35,052 nt of DNA from an uncultured Eubacteriales bacterium (GCA_902785105.1 CACZXF010000014.1:1-35052); one strand, 5' to 3'; positions 22,535 through 30,285 are shown, numbered from the stretch's first letter. Numbers and translations: made by a program. Notes: generated by a model from the letters alone, not told the origin.

Positions 22535-24250
22535 ATGTCGCAAATCACTGCGAAGACGCCGTGGGCCGACCACCTTGGCGGCGTGCCCATGCACCTTGAC
22601 TACTTTGAAGGCTCCATGATCGCCACTGTGGAGGCCGTCGCCGAGAGGTATCCAGACAACGTTGCCTTTGATTTCATGGGCAAATCCACCACCTACAAAG
22701 GCATGGTGCGGGAGATCCATCGCTGTGCCAGAGCGCTGAAGACCATCGGCGTGCGCGAGGGCGACAAGGTGACCATCGCGCTGCCCAACTGCCCACAGGC
22801 CATTTACATGTTCTACGCGGTGAACCTGGTGGGTGGCATCGCCAACATGATCCATCCTCTCTCCGCCGAAAAGGAGATTGAATTCTATTTGAATGAATCT
22901 GAAAGTGTGACCGCCATCACACTGGATCAATTCTACAACAAGTTTGAAAACGTGCGCGAGAACACCAAAGTGGTCAACATCATCATCGCCAGCGTAAAAG
23001 ACGCTCTGTCCACGCCCATCAAGGCAGGATACATGCTGACGGAGGGACGGAAGATCAAGCGCATCCCAAGGGACGCGCCCGTCATTCGCTGGAAGGAATT
23101 CATGGAACTGAGCAAGGCCTGCTTCTATCGCTATCGTGTGGACAGGCAGTCCGACGATCCAGCCGTCATACTGTATTCAGGCGGAACCACCGGCACCACC
23201 AAGGGTATCGTGCTAACCAATAAAAACTTTAATGCCCTTGGGCAGCAGGTGCTCGCCGCCAACCCAATGTTCTCCGTCGGCGACAGGATGCTCGCCGCCA
23301 TGCCGCTTTTCCACGGCTTTGGACTGGGCGTCTGCATCCATACCATGCTCTCCCAGGGCGGTCGCTGCATACTGATCCCGCGCTTTACCGCGGAGAGCTA
23401 TGCCAAGCAGATCGTAAAGTATCATTGCAACTTCATCGCCGGCGTTCCCACGCTTTATGAGGCGCTGCTGCGGCTTCCCTCCATGGACGGCGCGGATCTG
23501 AGCAGCCTGAAAGGAGTGTTCTCCGGCGGCGACAGCCTGTCCATCGAGCTCAAGAAAAAGTTTGACAAATTTCTGGCCGATCACAACGCCTCTATACAGG
23601 TGCGCGAGGGATATGGCACCACCGAAACGGTCACAGCATGTTGCCTGACTCCGCCGCACATGTACAAGGAGGGCTCCATTGGTCTGCCTTTCCCGGATAC
23701 CTACATCAAAATTGTGGAGCCGGGCACCGATCGCGAGCTTCCCTATGGCGAGGAGGGCGAGATCCTGCTGGCCGGCCCCACCGTGATGAAGGAATACGCC
23801 GGCCACCCCGAGGAGACCGCTCAGACTCTGCGTGCCCATGCGGACGGGCTGACCTGGGTCTACACCGGCGACCTCGGCACCATGGACGAGGAGGGCTTCA
23901 TCTTTTTCAAAGGACGTGCAAAGCGCATGATCATCACCTCGGGTTACAATGTGTATCCCGGTCAGTTGGAGAACATTCTGGACGCCCACGAGAAGGTACA
24001 GATGAGCTGCGTGATCGGCATACCCGACCCTTATAAGATACAGAAGGTGAAGGCATTTGTCAAGCTGGTGCCCGGCACCCCGGCGACCGATGCCACGCGA
24101 AACGAGCTGCTGGATTACTGCCGAAAGCACATTGCCAAATATGCCATGCCCTACGACATTGAGTTCCGGGAGGATATGCCCAAGACGCTGGTGGGTAAGG
24201 TTGCCTATCGACAGCTTGAAGAGGAAGAGCTGACGAGACAGGCGAGCTGA
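22535..24250 (+). CDS. AMP-forming acyl ligase (acyl-CoA synthetase family)
   Basis: 571 residues from ATG 22535 behind AAGGGGAAA; upstream in-frame codons overlap the promoter. ANL-superfamily motifs are complete: P-loop YSGGTTGTTKG (214-224), GYGTTET (359-365), YTGDLG (443-448), the hinge/ribose motif KGRAKRMIITSGYNVYP, and catalytic Lys555 in KTLVGKVAYRQ. The enzyme activates a carboxylic acid as acyl-AMP and usually transfers it to CoA. The pocket cannot be read from sequence, but length and motif style suit medium- or long-chain fatty acids. The next gene encodes a CrtO-type acyltransferase fused to a glycolipid glycosyltransferase, so this ligase probably supplies its acyl donor. That is inference from operon order. 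Confidence 0.88.
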   Translation: MSQITAKTPWADHLGGVPMHLDYFEGSMIATVEAVAERYPDNVAFDFMGKSTTYKGMVREIHRCARALKTIGVREGDKVTIALPNCPQAIYMFYAVNLVGGIANMIHPLSAEKEIEFYLNESESVTAITLDQFYNKFENVRENTKVVNIIIASVKDALSTPIKAGYMLTEGRKIKRIPRDAPVIRWKEFMELSKACFYRYRVDRQSDDPAVILYSGGTTGTTKGIVLTNKNFNALGQQVLAANPMFSVGDRMLAAMPLFHGFGLGVCIHTMLSQGGRCILIPRFTAESYAKQIVKYHCNFIAGVPTLYEALLRLPSMDGADLSSLKGVFSGGDSLSIELKKKFDKFLADHNASIQVREGYGTTETVTACCLTPPHMYKEGSIGLPFPDTYIKIVEPGTDRELPYGEEGEILLAGPTVMKEYAGHPEETAQTLRAHADGLTWVYTGDLGTMDEEGFIFFKGRAKRMIITSGYNVYPGQLENILDAHEKVQMSCVIGIPDPYKIQKVKAFVKLVPGTPATDATRNELLDYCRKHIAKYAMPYDIEFREDMPKTLVGKVAYRQLEEEELTRQAS

Positions 24251-24282
24251 CAAAGCGCATTCGAAAGGATTTGAAATGAACT

Positions 24283-25878
24283 ATGATGGTGGTAAAATGC
24301 CTGGTATTTGCCGCCTCGACGGGCCTGTTTGCCTTTTTCCTGGGCAGGCTGTTTCCCAAGCGCCTGTTTCACTACAGCGCCGCACCCTTCCGGGACTATC
24401 GCTGGGAAAAAGGCGGCAGGTTCTACGAGAAGCTTGGAATACGTCGCTGGAAGAACCTGCTTCCGGACATGAGCCGCGTGTTTCCAAAGCTTATGCAGCC
24501 GAAACGCATCGATGCCATGCTGGGCTCCGAGGAGATCCTCTGCATGATTGAGGAAACCTGCGTCGCAGAGGCGGTCCATGTCGTGCTCTGTATCGTGGGA
24601 CTGGTTCTGATCAGGCTGTGGCGAGGCCTGGGTGGCATCGTTGCGTGGCTCTTGTACGCTTTGCTGGGAAACCTGCCTTTTATCATGATCCAGCGCTACA
24701 ATCGCCCGCGATATGTGGAAATGCTGAAAGCCCGTCAGTCCCGTGCAAGGCGGGTTAACGCCTCATCCCGTGAGCGCCGTCTGCTGATACTGAGCTGTGA
24801 TACCGGCGAAGGCCACAATGCCTGCGGGCGTGCCATTCGGGAATGCTATGAGACCCATGGCTGGAAATGTGAACAGCGGGACGCGCTCCGTTTTCTGTCC
24901 CCGCTGCTGTCCCGCGCGGTAGTATTCTGCCATGTGCACGGTTATCGCCACGCACCGGGGTCCTTTCGGGCGGGATATGCCTTTGCGGAAAGACATCCTG
25001 CGCTGCTTGGTGAGAAGTCGCTCGTAGGGCGTCTCATGGCAAGCGGCGCGGAACACCTCTACTGCCATATGCTGGATGGCGGCTACGGTCATGTCATATC
25101 CACCCATGTGATCTCCGCCTATATGCTCAGCGATATGCTCAAGCGTTACTCCCTGAAGCCGCGCACAGGATTCGTGGCTACCGATTATACCTGCAGCCCC
25201 ATCGTGCGGGAGAGCGAGCTGGACTGGTACTTCGTGCCTGACGCTGCCCTCACGCAGGATTTTGTCTGTGACAATATCCCAAAGGAACGCACCGTGCCCT
25301 CCGGCATACCGGTCAATGCCACGTTCTATGCGAGGGGCGACGCTCAAGCCGCGAAGGAAAGCCTTGGTATCCCCAGTGAAGACCGTCACATTCTGATGAT
25401 GGGCGGCAGCATGGGCTGCGGGGACATGCGCGGTATTGCGGCACAGCTGTATCGACGGTTGCCTGACGATGTCACCCTGACCGCCGTCTGCGGCAGCAAT
25501 CGTCGCCTTGAGCGACGCCTCCGGCACAAATATCGGATGGATTTTCGCATTCGTGTCCTGGGCTACGCGAACAATATGTCCCAGCTGATGGACTCCGCCG
25601 ATTTGTTCATCACGAAGCCGGGCGGATTGAGTACGACTGAGGCCGCCGCGAAGGGTCTGCCCATGGTGTTGATCGACGCAGTCGGCGGCTGCGAGGACTA
25701 TAACGCCCGCTTCATGGAACGCGCGGGTATCGCGGTCAGCGCCAGGAAGTCTGTGGAAATCGCACGCATTGCCACGGAGCTGATCCAATCGCCGTGTCTT
25801 TTGAAGCGTATGCGGGTTCCGGCTGCAGTGGTTGATCGCCCGGCTGAAATAATCTATCACTATATGGATGCCGCATAG
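24283..25878 (+). CDS. Fusion: CrtO-type acyltransferase domain and MGDG-synthase-type glycosyltransferase
   Basis: 531 residues. The ATG at 24283 (or 24286) is 32 nt after the ligase stop. AAAGGA is better spaced for an out-of-frame ATG at 24276, so initiation here may be inefficient. Residues 1-150 resemble the glycosyl-4,4'-diaponeurosporenoate acyltransferase CrtO family: LFPKRLFHYSAAPFRDYRWE, LGIRRWKNLLPDMS, IEETCVAEAVH and NLPFIMIQRYNRPR, with membrane helices. Residues 165-531 form an MGDG synthase/UgtP-type GT28 enzyme: LILSCDTGEGHNACGRAI (acceptor-side motif), then the sugar-nucleotide site FITKPGGLSTTEAAAKGLPM. Joined, they could build an acylated glycolipid in one protein: sugar addition by one half, acyl transfer by the other. 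Both halves are normally separate proteins. The product and the acyl and sugar donors are not determined. Confidence 0.82.
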   Translation: MMVVKCLVFAASTGLFAFFLGRLFPKRLFHYSAAPFRDYRWEKGGRFYEKLGIRRWKNLLPDMSRVFPKLMQPKRIDAMLGSEEILCMIEETCVAEAVHVVLCIVGLVLIRLWRGLGGIVAWLLYALLGNLPFIMIQRYNRPRYVEMLKARQSRARRVNASSRERRLLILSCDTGEGHNACGRAIRECYETHGWKCEQRDALRFLSPLLSRAVVFCHVHGYRHAPGSFRAGYAFAERHPALLGEKSLVGRLMASGAEHLYCHMLDGGYGHVISTHVISAYMLSDMLKRYSLKPRTGFVATDYTCSPIVRESELDWYFVPDAALTQDFVCDNIPKERTVPSGIPVNATFYARGDAQAAKESLGIPSEDRHILMMGGSMGCGDMRGIAAQLYRRLPDDVTLTAVCGSNRRLERRLRHKYRMDFRIRVLGYANNMSQLMDSADLFITKPGGLSTTEAAAKGLPMVLIDAVGGCEDYNARFMERAGIAVSARKSVEIARIATELIQSPCLLKRMRVPAAVVDRPAEIIYHYMDAA

Positions 25879-25906
25879 TGGATAAGTTGTGAAGGGAGGA
25901 GCAGCT

Positions 25907-26833
25907 ATGATCATTCTCGCGCTTGCTGTCGGTCTGCTTCTGTTCGTCCAGCTGGCCTTCGCGGCGCTGATGTGGTTCAGCCTTCGCAAGGCAAAGCCGC
26001 CTGATTTGAGCCGCCCGGAAGCGGTGCGCGGTACACGCTGGGAACCCTATGCACTCACGCTGTCCCGCGGCATTGCCTCCATTCGCAATCAGCCCTGGGA
26101 GGACATATGGCTGGATTCGGAGGACGGCCTGAAGCTCCACGCGCGAATGCTGCCCGGAAACTCGGGAAAGACCGTTCTGCTGGCTCACGGCTACCGTTCC
26201 TCCGGGGAAAACGACTTCTGCGGGATATTTGACTATTATCACAGCCGCGACTTCACCATCCTGATGATTGACCAGCGTGCCCATGGCGAGAGCGAAGGCA
26301 GGTTGATCGGCTTCGGCGTTCGGGAATATGAGGACGTCGCCCTTTGGATGCATTACGCCACCGTGAACCTTTCCGGAACAATCTGGCTGCACGGCGTCTC
26401 AATGGGGGCCGTCTCATGTTTGCTGGCGGTCTCCCGAGGCTTTCCTGATCGTCTGAGGGGTATCATCGCGGATAGCGCCTACGATGGAATTGATGAACTC
26501 CTGTTCTACCAGAGCATGCGGAAGTACCGGCTTCCCAGGCGGCTGATTATACCTCTGCTGGCCGTCTCCGGCAGGCTGCTTCTGGGAGGGGGATTCAACA
26601 AACTTTCCCCATCCAAGGCCGCCGCGGAATGTGCCTTGCCGCTGCTGATGATCCACAGGGACAACGACCACACCATACCGCCTGATATGCCCGCCAGATA
26701 TCGTGCGGTATGCGGAGACAGAACAACCTTCGTGACCATCCCCGGCGCACGACACGCCATGTGCTGGCTAAAGAATCCACAGGCCTATGAAGCCGCGCTC
26801 GACGCGTTCTACGAAGAAACGCTGCATCAATAA
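25907..26833 (+). CDS. Membrane-anchored alpha/beta hydrolase
   Basis: 308 residues from ATG 25907, preceded by GGGAGG; the in-frame GTG at 25889 overlaps this site. An N-terminal helix (2-24, IILALAVGLLLFVQLAFAAL) anchors the protein. The alpha/beta fold follows with VLLAHGYRSSG (oxyanion region), IDQRAHGESEG, the nucleophile elbow HGVSMG (Ser165), an acid in RDNDHTIP (Asp252 or Asp254) and GARHAM (His283). The triad is complete. Relatives are lipases, esterases and acyl-peptide-type hydrolases. As third gene of the ligase/fusion operon (28 nt after the fusion), it may trim or recycle the acylated product. The orientation of the catalytic domain is not certain. A terminator follows at 26862-26939. 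Confidence 0.85.
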   Translation: MIILALAVGLLLFVQLAFAALMWFSLRKAKPPDLSRPEAVRGTRWEPYALTLSRGIASIRNQPWEDIWLDSEDGLKLHARMLPGNSGKTVLLAHGYRSSGENDFCGIFDYYHSRDFTILMIDQRAHGESEGRLIGFGVREYEDVALWMHYATVNLSGTIWLHGVSMGAVSCLLAVSRGFPDRLRGIIADSAYDGIDELLFYQSMRKYRLPRRLIIPLLAVSGRLLLGGGFNKLSPSKAAAECALPLLMIHRDNDHTIPPDMPARYRAVCGDRTTFVTIPGARHAMCWLKNPQAYEAALDAFYEETLHQ

Positions 26834-26861
26834 ACAAACCATTATCCGAGAGCAGGCTTTC

Positions 26862-26939
26862 GGAGGCAGTCAGGGGAGCGGCTACGGCGCTGCCTCGGTA
26901 CTGCCTGAAACGTGAAGAGACCAGCTTTTGGCCGGTCTC
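26862..26939 (+). terminator. Tandem hairpins between convergent operons
   Basis: GGAGGCAG (26862-26869) can pair with CTGCCTC (26890-26896). A second hairpin, GAGACC...GGTCTC (26917-26939), follows and leads to CATGTTTTCGGTTTTT on the plus strand. It probably ends the ligase operon. The convergent acidic-repeat gene stops at 26958, within the T-rich tail. Confidence 0.6.
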
Positions 26940-26957
26940 CGTTCATGTTTTCGGTTT

Positions 26958-27404
26958 TTACCTGATGGCGCGGCGAAGCTTGCGCACATTGCGCTCCAGC
27001 TCAGCCAGTCCCACTTCCAGATCCTCACGGATGATCTCCTGCATGTCCAGGATCGCCATGAGATGCGCGGCAGCGTCGAGAATCGCGCCTTCGACCTCGG
27101 GCCCTGCGGCCAGCTCCTCCACCTTGTCCGGCGTCTCCTCGTCGCCCTGCTTTACGACGAATATGCGATCCGGGATGCCGTTCATGTCGTTGTCGTCGAT
27201 GAAGAGGTCGAACCAGCCGTCCTCTGTAATATCGAAGGCAATGCGGTCGATATTGCCGTCGTGATTGATATCCTGGAGCGCGACCTCCGCTTCCTTGTCC
27301 CCGTTGATATCCAACAAGATCTCATTCAAGCTGCCGCGCACCATCATTTTGCGAATATCCTTGTCCTTTTTCATCGAAAGCCTGACCTTCATCAAGGTTC
27401 CCAC
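26958..27404 (-). CDS. Acidic protein with four tandem 13-residue DxNxDG repeats
   Basis: 148 residues from GTG 27402-27404, eight bases after GGAGG; the ATG at 27392 is too far from that site. Residues 32-83 hold four repeats in exact 13-residue register: DINGDKEAEVALQ, DINHDGNIDRIAF, DITEDGWFDLFID and DNDMNGIPDRIFV. The pattern D-x-N-x-D-G-x-x-D resembles calcium loops of EF-hands, dockerins and thrombospondin type 3 repeats. There is no signal peptide, so the protein should be cytoplasmic, where such tandem loops are unusual. The C-terminal half is helical and charged (EGAILDAAAHLMAILDMQEI, then AELERNVRKLRRAIR). It lies 15 nt after the DUF1269-like gene, so the two form an operon. The function is unknown; divalent-metal binding is inferred. 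Confidence 0.72.
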   Translation of the reverse strand: MGTLMKVRLSMKKDKDIRKMMVRGSLNEILLDINGDKEAEVALQDINHDGNIDRIAFDITEDGWFDLFIDDNDMNGIPDRIFVVKQGDEETPDKVEELAAGPEVEGAILDAAAHLMAILDMQEIIREDLEVGLAELERNVRKLRRAIR

Positions 27405-27419
27405 GATTCGCTCCTCCTC

Positions 27420-28043
27420 TTACGCTTTCTTGAACTTCGCCTTGAATGTCTCGAAGTCGGCGCTGATCTTGGCGCGCTTCTCTTCGACGGCCTTTTTGCG
27501 CTCTTCCTTCTTGGTCGCGCGAAGCTGGGCGCGCGCCTGACGCTCCATCTCCTTCTGGAGCTTCTCCGCCTCCTCGACTTCCTCGGCAATCACCGCGGCA
27601 TCATAGCGCAGGATCTCTACATCAAACTTGGAGAGTTTTCGGTCAAGGTCCGATTCAGTGGCCTCTTCGGCCAGGGCGATCAGGGCCACATCGCCATCCT
27701 GGAGCTTGTCCGCCACCGTCTCGATCAGGCTCGCGCTGTTCTTGGCGTCCTTGGCATCGATGGCGCTGCCAATCAGCGCACCTGTGGAGCCGGAGAGCAG
27801 CACACCGATGGGGCCGCCCAGAATGCCCAACAGGCCCCCGATCACGCCGCCGTGCAGGGTATCGTCCGTGGTGTGCGCACCAGAATCGAAGCTGTCGCAA
27901 ATGCTCAGGCCGGTGCCGATCTTCTTCACCAGTGCCATCTGCAAAATGGCGGAATTGTCGGTGACGGGAAGCTGCCTGAGTGTCGTGATGGCCTGGTAGC
28001 CCTCGCTCTCTACCTTGAAGATCGCTGTGATAATGTTCTGCAT
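27420..28043 (-). CDS. DUF1269-like protein with glycine-rich hydrophobic segment and coiled-coil tail
   Basis: 207 residues from ATG 28041-28043 behind AAAGGAG. The N-terminal ~60 residues (MQNIITAIFKVESEGYQAIT, LVKKIGTGLSICDSFDSG) resemble DUF1269-type proteins. A glycine-rich hydrophobic stretch follows (GGVIGGLLGILGGPIGVLLS, then GSTGALIGSAI). Such segments insert in or bind membranes. Residues 100-145 are acidic and mixed (DGDVALIALAEEATESDLDR). The C-terminus is a long Lys/Glu/Ala coiled coil (about 150-207). It is the first gene of a two-gene operon. Its promoter is completely superimposed on the divergent tetR promoter (28094-28123). A short hairpin sits just upstream of the ribosome site. 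Function is unknown; a role at the membrane under TetR control is likely. Confidence 0.68.
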   Translation of the reverse strand: MQNIITAIFKVESEGYQAITTLRQLPVTDNSAILQMALVKKIGTGLSICDSFDSGAHTTDDTLHGGVIGGLLGILGGPIGVLLSGSTGALIGSAIDAKDAKNSASLIETVADKLQDGDVALIALAEEATESDLDRKLSKFDVEILRYDAAVIAEEVEEAEKLQKEMERQARAQLRATKKEERKKAVEEKRAKISADFETFKAKFKKA

Positions 28044-28093
28044 GGTTATCTCCTTTCCATCAAGATCCCTGTCGGGATTTTTTTGATGACCCT

Positions 28094-28123
28094 ATTGTAA
28101 CACGAATTAATTTATGATACAAT
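28094..28123. promoter_or_regulatory. Two face-to-face promoters on the same 30 bp
   Basis: Plus strand: TTGTAA (28095-28100), 17 nt, TACAAT (28118-28123), toward tetR. Minus strand: TTGTAT (28117-28122), 17 nt, TACAAT (28094-28099), toward the DUF1269-like gene. Each -35 box overlaps the other's -10 box, so RNA polymerase cannot use both at once. The segment is itself close to a palindrome (TTGTAWCAYRAATT half-sites) and would suit a dimeric repressor. Confidence 0.75.
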
Positions 28124-28166
28124 TGTTTTATTATCAAGTGATACATGGAGGCGAAAAGATGTATCA
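28115..28166. promoter_or_regulatory. Probable TetR operator half-sites (TGATACA)
   Basis: TGATACA occurs at 28115-28121, within the shared promoter. TGATACAT at 28139-28146 forms an inverted repeat with ATGTATCA at 28159-28166, which contains the tetR start codon. The second pair encloses the ribosome binding site. Binding at these places would block both promoters and tetR itself, a common autoregulation layout. Confidence 0.55.
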
Positions 28167-28713
28167 TATCGTTGACGACCAGCGCTCGCAGAAGTCTGCG
28201 CGAAAGCTGGTGGAGGGGCTGGAAACGTGCCTTGCGCGAAAAAAATACGAAGAGATCAGCATTTCCGAGCTGTGCGAGACAGCGGGCGTCGGACGAGCCA
28301 CCTTTTACCGGCTGTTTGACAACATGACAGATGTGCTGTATTTCCAGTGCAGCGAGGTCATCCGTCTGGTTGCGGACGCGGTGGAGCGAGACGGCATCAT
28401 CTCCCTCCATCAGGCGATGCTGGACTTTATCAATGAATGGATGAAGCGCCGAAAGCTGCTGGAGACGCTGCAAATCACCAACCAGCTTGAGCTCCTGCAC
28501 CGCGCGCACATGGAAAACATCACTTCCCTCCGAAAAATCATTGAAACGGTAGGCCATATGGATGAGATACAGGAGGCCTACGTGGTGGGCCTCCTGACAT
28601 CAGCGCTTCCGGCGCTTATTCGCGTTTGGACTCTGCGGGGCGAAAGGGAATCGGCTGAAGAGCTGTATCTCTGCATGAAATCCAGTGCCTCAATGATCGG
28701 CAATCTACTGTAG
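28159..28713 (+). CDS. TetR family transcriptional regulator
   Basis: 184 residues from ATG 28159, seven bases after GGAGG; an ATG at 28114 lies inside the -10 region and is excluded. The N-terminal helix-turn-helix is clear: RSQKSARKLVEGLETCLARK, YEEISISELCETAGVGRATF, YRLFDNMTDVL. The remaining residues are helical with no named ligand domain (VIRLVADAVERDGIISLHQA, MLDFINEWMKRRKLLETLQI), as usual for TetR sensors. It probably represses itself, the DUF389 gene downstream (29 nt) and the divergent DUF1269-like operon via the TGATACA sites. The effector is unknown. Confidence 0.88.
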   Translation: MYHIVDDQRSQKSARKLVEGLETCLARKKYEEISISELCETAGVGRATFYRLFDNMTDVLYFQCSEVIRLVADAVERDGIISLHQAMLDFINEWMKRRKLLETLQITNQLELLHRAHMENITSLRKIIETVGHMDEIQEAYVVGLLTSALPALIRVWTLRGERESAEELYLCMKSSASMIGNLL

Positions 28714-28742
28714 CACATTCAAAAAAGGGGAGGAATCACAGC

Positions 28743-29510
28743 ATGAAACGCAACAATACCATTGGCATGAAGGCATTGATCGGCTCAATGTTCTCGCTGT
28801 CCGAGGACAAGGCTTCAAACGAGGTCATCCGCGACCGGCTGCTGTCCGGCGGCAAAGTGACCGGTACTAACATGTGTGTGATGATCTGCGCAATGATCAT
28901 CGCCTCCGTGGGCTTGAATACGGGTTCTACTGCCGTCATTATCGGTGCGATGCTGATTTCGCCCCTGATGGGCAGCATACTTGCCATTGCCTACGGTGCT
29001 GTTTCCGCGGATTTTCAACTCGCCAGGCAGCACATCGTGGGCTTCGCCTTCCAGATCGTGGTATCGGTACTGGCATCCATGCTCTATTTTCTGATTTCCC
29101 CGGTCAAAGAACCCACCGCCGAGCTGCTGGCGCGGACAAATCCGGGGTTCTTCGACGTGATCATCGCCATCGCGGGCGGCATTGCCGGCATCATTGGTCA
29201 GACCCGTGAGGACAAAGCCAACAACATCATCCCCGGCGTAGCCATCGCCACCGCGCTGATGCCGCCCCTGTGCACCTGCGGCTATTCCATCGCGAATGGG
29301 AACTGGAGAATGTTGGGCGGAGCCGCCTACCTCTTCATCGTGAACGCCTACTTCATTTTCATGGCCTCCTGCGTCATCCTGAGCGCCCTGCGAATCCCGA
29401 GGGTACAGGAGCTGACGGATCAGGAGTGGAAGCGGCTGCGCGGGCTGATGCTCCGCAACACACTCTTGACCCTGCTTCCCGCCATCGCCGCGCTGCTGAC
29501 TCTGCACTGA
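28743..29510 (+). CDS. DUF389 family membrane protein
   Basis: 255 residues from ATG 28743 behind GGGGAGG. It has about six membrane helices. The family signatures are present: TGSTAVIIGAMLISPLMGSI, GFFDVIIAIAGGIAGIIGQT, NNIIPGVAIATALMPPLCTC and GAAYLFIVNAYFIFMASC. DUF389 proteins are widespread but have no established biochemical role. The protein is in an operon with TetR, and its stop is only 2 nt from the stop of the convergent response regulator. No terminator separates them, so antisense read-through is likely. Confidence 0.87.
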   Translation: MKRNNTIGMKALIGSMFSLSEDKASNEVIRDRLLSGGKVTGTNMCVMICAMIIASVGLNTGSTAVIIGAMLISPLMGSILAIAYGAVSADFQLARQHIVGFAFQIVVSVLASMLYFLISPVKEPTAELLARTNPGFFDVIIAIAGGIAGIIGQTREDKANNIIPGVAIATALMPPLCTCGYSIANGNWRMLGGAAYLFIVNAYFIFMASCVILSALRIPRVQELTDQEWKRLRGLMLRNTLLTLLPAIAALLTLH

Positions 29511-29512
29511 GC

Positions 29513-30202
29513 TTATTTTGATTGATTGAACCGGTAACCTATGCCCCGAACGCTCTGCACCATATCCGCATGCTGCCCCAGTTTCCTTCGTAGATGGCGG
29601 ATATGCACATCTACGGTTCTCGTTTCGCCGAGAAAATCGGGCCCCCAGATCCTGTTAAGAATGAACTCCCGGCTCAATACCCGGCCTCTGTTCTTTGCGA
29701 GCAGCAACAGGAGCTCAAATTCCTTGCGGGTAAAGGCGACGGTTTCATCCTCGATGCGCACCTCATATCGCTCCTCGTCGATCACCAAGTCCCCAAACAT
29801 CAGGGAATTGTCAGCCGGCTCTGACTTCGCTCGTCGTCGGAGCTGTGCCTTGATCCTTGCAAGCAATTCGCGCTGCGAGTACGGCTTTACAATGTAGTCG
29901 TCAGCTCCCGCGTCGAGGACATCCACAATGCGCAGCTCATCCGCGTTTGAGGACAGGCAGATGACTGGCAGCGTCTCCGTCGCCGGAATGAATCGGATTG
30001 ATTGACAAAACGCCATGCCGTCTGTATCCGGTGAATCCGTATTGACCAGGATCAGGTCAGGCTTTCCCGTCCTGGCCGTTCGGATACCCTCCCATCCTTC
30101 GTTGGCGGCAATGGCTTTGTAGCCCTCCTGTCTCATCAGGCCGATCAGGCGTTCCTGAGAATCCGAATCGCCATCAACAATAAGAATCAGTTGACTTGAC
30201 AA
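29513..30202 (-). CDS. Orphan OmpR-family regulator with a degenerate receiver
   Basis: 229 residues from ATG 30200-30202. The receiver domain (1-115) keeps Ser84 and Lys106 (YIVKPYS). However, the phosphoacceptor position is Asn54 (LILVNTDSPDTDG, where LILLDxxxPxxDG is expected), and one Asp of the acid pair is Gly11 (IVDGDSD). Aligned with the regulator at 6921, Asp52 corresponds to Asn54 and Asp9 to Gly11. Standard phosphorylation is therefore unlikely, although Asp56 lies two residues on. The winged-helix domain (about 130-225) is intact (AFTRKEFELLLLLAKNRGRV, TVDVHIRHLRRKLG, VQSVRGIGYRF). No kinase gene adjoins. Its promoter carries box copy 7. It may bind the same box without phosphorylation or respond to a ligand, like other pseudo-receiver regulators. 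Confidence 0.9.
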   Translation of the reverse strand: MSSQLILIVDGDSDSQERLIGLMRQEGYKAIAANEGWEGIRTARTGKPDLILVNTDSPDTDGMAFCQSIRFIPATETLPVICLSSNADELRIVDVLDAGADDYIVKPYSQRELLARIKAQLRRRAKSEPADNSLMFGDLVIDEERYEVRIEDETVAFTRKEFELLLLLAKNRGRVLSREFILNRIWGPDFLGETRTVDVHIRHLRRKLGQHADMVQSVRGIGYRFNQSK

Positions 30203-30251
30203 AGCTGTCTCCCCTTTCCTCGCTAAAGCGCATCCTCATTGCCTTTAACTC

Positions 30252-30285
30252 ATCATAATCCGCTTTTCTAAACTGAAACGAAACT
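30252..30285 (-). promoter_or_regulatory. Boxed promoter, copy 7 (atypical regulator)
   Basis: On the minus strand the exact consensus AGTTTCGTTTCAGTTTAGA (30267-30285) precedes TATGAT (30252-30257) with an 18-nt offset, 50 bp upstream of the regulator ATG. Confidence 0.8.

Noticed and set aside
24276-24551. 91-residue frame starting at the better-spaced ATG before the fusion gene
   Set aside because: It overlaps the fusion gene in another frame and shows no family features. It may only affect initiation of the true gene at 24283.
28061-28085. ATCCC-TGTC-GGGAT hairpin followed by T7 on the plus strand
   Set aside because: It looks like a plus-strand terminator but lies in the leader of a minus-strand gene with no plus transcript known to end there; only noted as a leader hairpin.
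26928-28100. 390-residue plus-strand reading frame
   Set aside because: Antisense to the acidic-repeat and DUF1269-like genes, which have proper ribosome sites and coherent sequences.
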